Assembly: GCF_023544665.1 (NCBI RefSeq)
Contig: NZ_JAMJFL010000018.1
Coordinates: 62,001 to 126,000 of the forward strand
DNA: 64,000 nucleotides
Direction: 5' to 3'
Source of the DNA: Streptomyces sp. YS415
GTDB taxonomy: Bacteria > Actinomycetota > Actinomycetes > Streptomycetales > Streptomycetaceae
Shown here: positions 61,081-64,000 of the stretch, piece after piece
How positions within the stretch are numbered: the stretch's first letter is position 1
Layout: each line of letters starts with the position of its first letter
The notes under the pieces: generated by a model
What the model was told of the DNA's origin: nothing
Databases searched by the model: none
The model's input: the letters and a program-made list of their open reading frames with translations, nothing else
Program-made: the position numbers and the translations under genes

Positions 61081-61497
61081 CGTGTCACTCCCCACCGCCA
61101 GCAGACCGCTCGCTTCCGTGTCCGAAGACCCGGCTCCCCAACGGCTGCCCGGCTTGCGCTGTTTTACGCCGCCGGGAGGCGAGATGCGGCTCGTGTGGCC
61201 GATTCTGCCCCCGTTTCCCATGAAGAAGGACGAACGACCTCGCCCGAAGATTCCCAACGAGGGAAAAATTCCAGCCAATTGACATCGCGGACGAGCAGGG
61301 CCGGTCCCGGCGGTCGGCACTCGGATCCGGGAGGCAATCTCCCCCAATGGCCGGACAACTCCCCATCTCTCGCCCACGGTACGGAAGTTCAGCTTCCGGA
61401 CGGCTCTTCGAGTTACCTGTGCGTCGGTAGTAGGCTCGCGCCGTTTGTTGACGCACATGTGTACCCCCGTCCGGTGGGGGTCGAGCTGGGGGAGGCC
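61081..61497. other. Divergent control region upstream of the sensor kinase
   Basis: These 417 bases between the two-TM gene and the kinase hold no gene I accept. They are less GC-rich than average, with AAAAATT and TTGACATCG (61279-61287) and TTGACG (61448-61453) as -35-like sequences. Neither has a convincing -10 at the right distance, so promoters are undetermined. Confidence 0.5.
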
Positions 61498-64000
61498 ATG
61501 CGCTTTCGCGGGAAGTCCATCCGCCGGAAGATCGTGGCGTTGCTTCTCGTGCCGCTGGTGTCCCTCACCGCGATCTGGGGCTTCGCCACGGTACTGACGG
61601 GTCGTGAGGCACAGCAGCTGTTCAACGTGTCGTCCGTCGTCGAGGAGATCGGCTATCCCCTCGAGGACACGGTCCGTGTCCTGCAGCAGGAACGTCGGCA
61701 GACGCTTGTCCACCTCGCCGACCCGCGCGCCTCCGACGGGTTCGCCGCCCTGAGGCGCAGCCGCAGCGCCACCGACGAAGCCGTCGCCGAGATCCGCAGG
61801 AACGCCAAGAACCCCGACGTGCGCGACGCGATGGGCCAGGGCACGGACGAGCGCCTCACCGCCGTCATGGACGCCTTCGACGGCATCGCCTCCCTGCGCC
61901 GCAGCGTCGAGGACGGCACCGTCAACCGGGCCACCGCCCTGAACCTCTACAACAGCCTGGTCGAACCCTGTTACATCCTGCTCGCCAACCTCCACGTCGT
62001 CGACAACGTGGAGATGGACAAGGAGTACCGCGCCCTGGTCAGCCTGGCGCGTGCCCGTGAGCTGCTCTCCCGTGAGGACGCCCTCCTCGGCTCCGCGCTG
62101 ATCGTCGGCAGGCTCACGCGACAGGAGCTCCGCGAAGTCTCCGACTACGCCGCCCAGCGCACCCTGATCTACGAAGTCAACCTCCCCCTGCTGCCCTCCT
62201 GGGAGCGGGACCGCTTCACCCGCTTCTGGAAGAACGCCGCGAGCGCCCCGCTGCGCGTCGCCGAGGAATCCGCCGTCTCGACCGGTCCCGGCACGCCCAG
62301 CGGTGTCACGGCGAAGAGCTGGGACGCCGCGGCCGGAAATGTCCTCGAAGAACTCGCCGAGCTCAACGACCAGGCGGCCGACCGCTACCAGGACCGCGTC
62401 CGGCCGGTCGCGATGGGCGTCATCGCCAAGGCCGCCATCGCCGGCGTGCTCGGTCTCGTCGCCCTGCTGGTCTCGCTGGTCCTGTCCGTCCGCATCGGCC
62501 GCACCCTCATCCGCGACCTGCGGCAGCTGCGCCTCGACGCCCACGAGGCGTCCGGTGTCCGCCTGCCCAGCGTGATGCGCCGCCTGTCGACGGGCGAGCA
62601 GGTCGACGTGGAGACCGAGGTCCCGCGCCTGGAGTACGACAAGAACGAGATCGGCGAGGTCGGCCAGGCCCTCAACACCCTCCAGCGCGCCGCCGTCGAG
62701 GCCGCCGTCAAGCAGGCCGAACTGCGCGCCGGCGTCTCCGAGGTCTTCGTCAACCTCGCCCGCCGCAGCCAGGTGCTCCTGCACAAGCAGCTCACCCTCC
62801 TCGACACCATGGAACGCCGGACCGAGGACACCGACGAACTCGCCGACCTGTTCCGCCTCGACCACCTGACCACCCGCATGCGCCGGCACGCCGAGGGCCT
62901 GGTCATCCTCTCCGGCGCCGCCCCCTCCCGGCAGTGGCGCAAGCCCGTCCAGCTCATGGACGTGGTGCGGGCCGCCGTCGCCGAGGTCGAGGACTACGAG
63001 CGCATCGAGGTCCGCCGGTTGCCCCGGGTGGCCGTCACCGGCCCGGCGGTCGCCGACCTCACCCATCTCGTGGCCGAACTCCTGGAGAACGCCACGGTGT
63101 TCTCCCCGCCGCACACCGCCGTCCATGTGCTCGGCGAACGCGTCGCCAACGGCTTCACCCTGGAGATCCACGACCGCGGACTCGGCATGGCCGCCGACGC
63201 GCTCCTGGACGCCAACCTCCGCCTGGCCGAAACCCCCGAGTTCGAGCTCTCCGACACCGACCGGCTCGGTCTCTTCGTGGTCAGCCGGCTCGCTCAGCGG
63301 CAGAACGTCCGGGTCTCCCTCCAGCCCTCCCCGTACGGCGGCACCACTGCCGTCGTGTTCATCCCCGACGCCCTGCTGACGGACGACGTACCGGACACCA
63401 ACGGTCTCGGCTTCCGGCTGGACCGGCCCGGCCCCTCCAAGGAGGCCGAGCTGGAGGAGGCCCGCCGGCAGGAGGAGAGCCGCCGGACCGCCCTCGCCCA
63501 GGTGCCCGTACAGCTGCCCGGGCTGCCCACCCAGCTCCTCGACGGGCCGGTCGAGCTGGAGGCGCCCGTCGATCTGGACGCCCTGGGCGACTTCCCGGAC
63601 GGGCTGGACGACGAGGACGGGGAGCGCGGCGGCCTCTTCCGCCCGCGCCGCTCCCACCTCGCCCGCGCGGAGGACCCCACCGCCCGCAACGCCACGCCGG
63701 ATTCCACCGACCCGGACCATGCCGCCGCGGAGGACGACCTGGGCGCCGCGGTCGGGCTGCCCCGGCGCCGGACGCCGAAGCTGGTCAGCTCGCACGGGCG
63801 CCCCGTCACCGAGCAGCGCACCCGGCGCGACGAGGCGGAGGAGCACCCGACGGGCGCCGGCCGCCACGACCCGGCCGGCCCGGCACCGCTGCCCAGCCGG
63901 CGGCGCGGGGACGCGCCCCTGCGCCGCGGCCCCGGCGCCTCCGACCCGGTCGGCGAGCGCACCGGCCCGCCCGCGGGCCGGGACTCCTCGGGGGCGCCCT
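61498..64000 (+). CDS. NIT-domain sensor histidine kinase of conservon type, 3' end cut by window
   Basis: At least 834 residues are visible. TM1 is about 12-30 (IVALLLVPLVSLTAIWGFAT); an extracytoplasmic nitrate/nitrite-sensing-like domain follows (VRVLQQERRQTLVHLADPRA). TM2 is about 303-330, then HAMP, a dimerisation region, and an HATPase domain with N-box ELLENATVFSPPHT and G-boxes DRGLGM and GLFVVSRLAQ. I find no classical His phospho-acceptor box, as in conservon CvnA proteins. A long disordered Pro/Arg-rich C-tail runs off the window. A conservon would next encode CvnB, CvnC and CvnD. ATG 61498 follows GGGGGAGG. Confidence 0.87.
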   Translation, partial: MRFRGKSIRRKIVALLLVPLVSLTAIWGFATVLTGREAQQLFNVSSVVEEIGYPLEDTVRVLQQERRQTLVHLADPRASDGFAALRRSRSATDEAVAEIRRNAKNPDVRDAMGQGTDERLTAVMDAFDGIASLRRSVEDGTVNRATALNLYNSLVEPCYILLANLHVVDNVEMDKEYRALVSLARARELLSREDALLGSALIVGRLTRQELREVSDYAAQRTLIYEVNLPLLPSWERDRFTRFWKNAASAPLRVAEESAVSTGPGTPSGVTAKSWDAAAGNVLEELAELNDQAADRYQDRVRPVAMGVIAKAAIAGVLGLVALLVSLVLSVRIGRTLIRDLRQLRLDAHEASGVRLPSVMRRLSTGEQVDVETEVPRLEYDKNEIGEVGQALNTLQRAAVEAAVKQAELRAGVSEVFVNLARRSQVLLHKQLTLLDTMERRTEDTDELADLFRLDHLTTRMRRHAEGLVILSGAAPSRQWRKPVQLMDVVRAAVAEVEDYERIEVRRLPRVAVTGPAVADLTHLVAELLENATVFSPPHTAVHVLGERVANGFTLEIHDRGLGMAADALLDANLRLAETPEFELSDTDRLGLFVVSRLAQRQNVRVSLQPSPYGGTTAVVFIPDALLTDDVPDTNGLGFRLDRPGPSKEAELEEARRQEESRRTALAQVPVQLPGLPTQLLDGPVELEAPVDLDALGDFPDGLDDEDGERGGLFRPRRSHLARAEDPTARNATPDSTDPDHAAAEDDLGAAVGLPRRRTPKLVSSHGRPVTEQRTRRDEAEEHPTGAGRHDPAGPAPLPSRRRGDAPLRRGPGASDPVGERTGPPAGRDSSGAP

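Noticed and set aside
60469..63867. Very long antisense open frame opposite the sensor kinase
   Set aside because: It has low-complexity Gly/Val/Asp-rich composition typical of the reverse complement of a high-GC gene. Only its last 203 codons (60469-61077) look like protein.

Overview
The window is high-GC actinobacterial chromosome, almost certainly Streptomyces. The evidence is the strong G/C third-codon bias, frequent GTG and TTG starts, the SmeA/SffA sporulation pair, RbpA, DasR-type chitinase promoters, an SCO1431-type small membrane protein and a conservon-type sensor kinase at the right edge. Gene order resembles what I remember of the SCO1397-SCO1455 interval of S. coelicolor; that comparison is from memory and was not checked. 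I saw no insertion sequence, prophage, tRNA, rRNA or CRISPR array, so this looks like ordinary chromosome with a few accessory-looking operons.

Layout. 0-4.2 kb: an MFS exporter and a two-gene lysine-degradation unit (davA amidase, davB lysine 2-monooxygenase). 4.1-10.9 kb: a DUF5995 protein, a GH6 glycanase, an NCS2 nucleobase permease, a divergent MFS/ROK-repressor pair sharing a palindromic operator, and an NAD(P)-binding epimerase-like protein. 11.0-13.4 kb: a modular chitinase (chiI type). 13.5-18.0 kb: an FMN riboswitch followed by ribE-ribM-ribAB-ribH, then hisE-hisG. 18.0-23.9 kb: a PH-domain protein, two overlapping CNNM/CBS transport-like proteins, a TPR-AAA ATPase with an attenuator-like leader, and a small P-loop kinase. 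24.1-29.5 kb: a Tat-exported C39-like protein, a 46-residue membrane protein, a TetR regulator, a second chitinase (chiD type) with the same promoter architecture as the first, and an acyl-CoA dehydrogenase.

29.5-35.3 kb: a 13-unit degenerate tandem repeat, an Lrp/AsnC regulator, an amidohydrolase, polyprenol-phosphate mannose synthase, FxsA, and rbpA behind a sigma-R-type promoter. 35.5-39.9 kb: an MFS protein, a glycerophosphodiesterase, and a divergent yczE/MocR pair. 39.9-44.3 kb: smeA-sffA, an ankyrin protein, a 19-codon Cys-Cys mini-ORF and a HEAT-repeat protein. 44.4-47.6 kb: two GT4 glycosyltransferases translationally coupled to an SGNH hydrolase. 47.7-52.9 kb: a 5-oxoproline catabolic operon (MFS, DUF1445, pxpA, pxpB, pxpC) with a divergent GntR regulator and a clear operator between them.

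53.0-60.3 kb carries the most unusual item: a three-gene SMC-type operon (a MukF/JetA-like kleisin candidate, a MukE/JetB-like KITE candidate, and a 1582-residue SMC ATPase). Its SMC has Asn where Walker B normally has the catalytic Glu, and no JetD-like nuclease gene follows. The right end holds a two-TM membrane protein and the start of a NIT-domain sensor histidine kinase that runs off the window.

A recurring small-scale feature is short tandem duplication of gene 3' ends, stop codon included, at four independent places.
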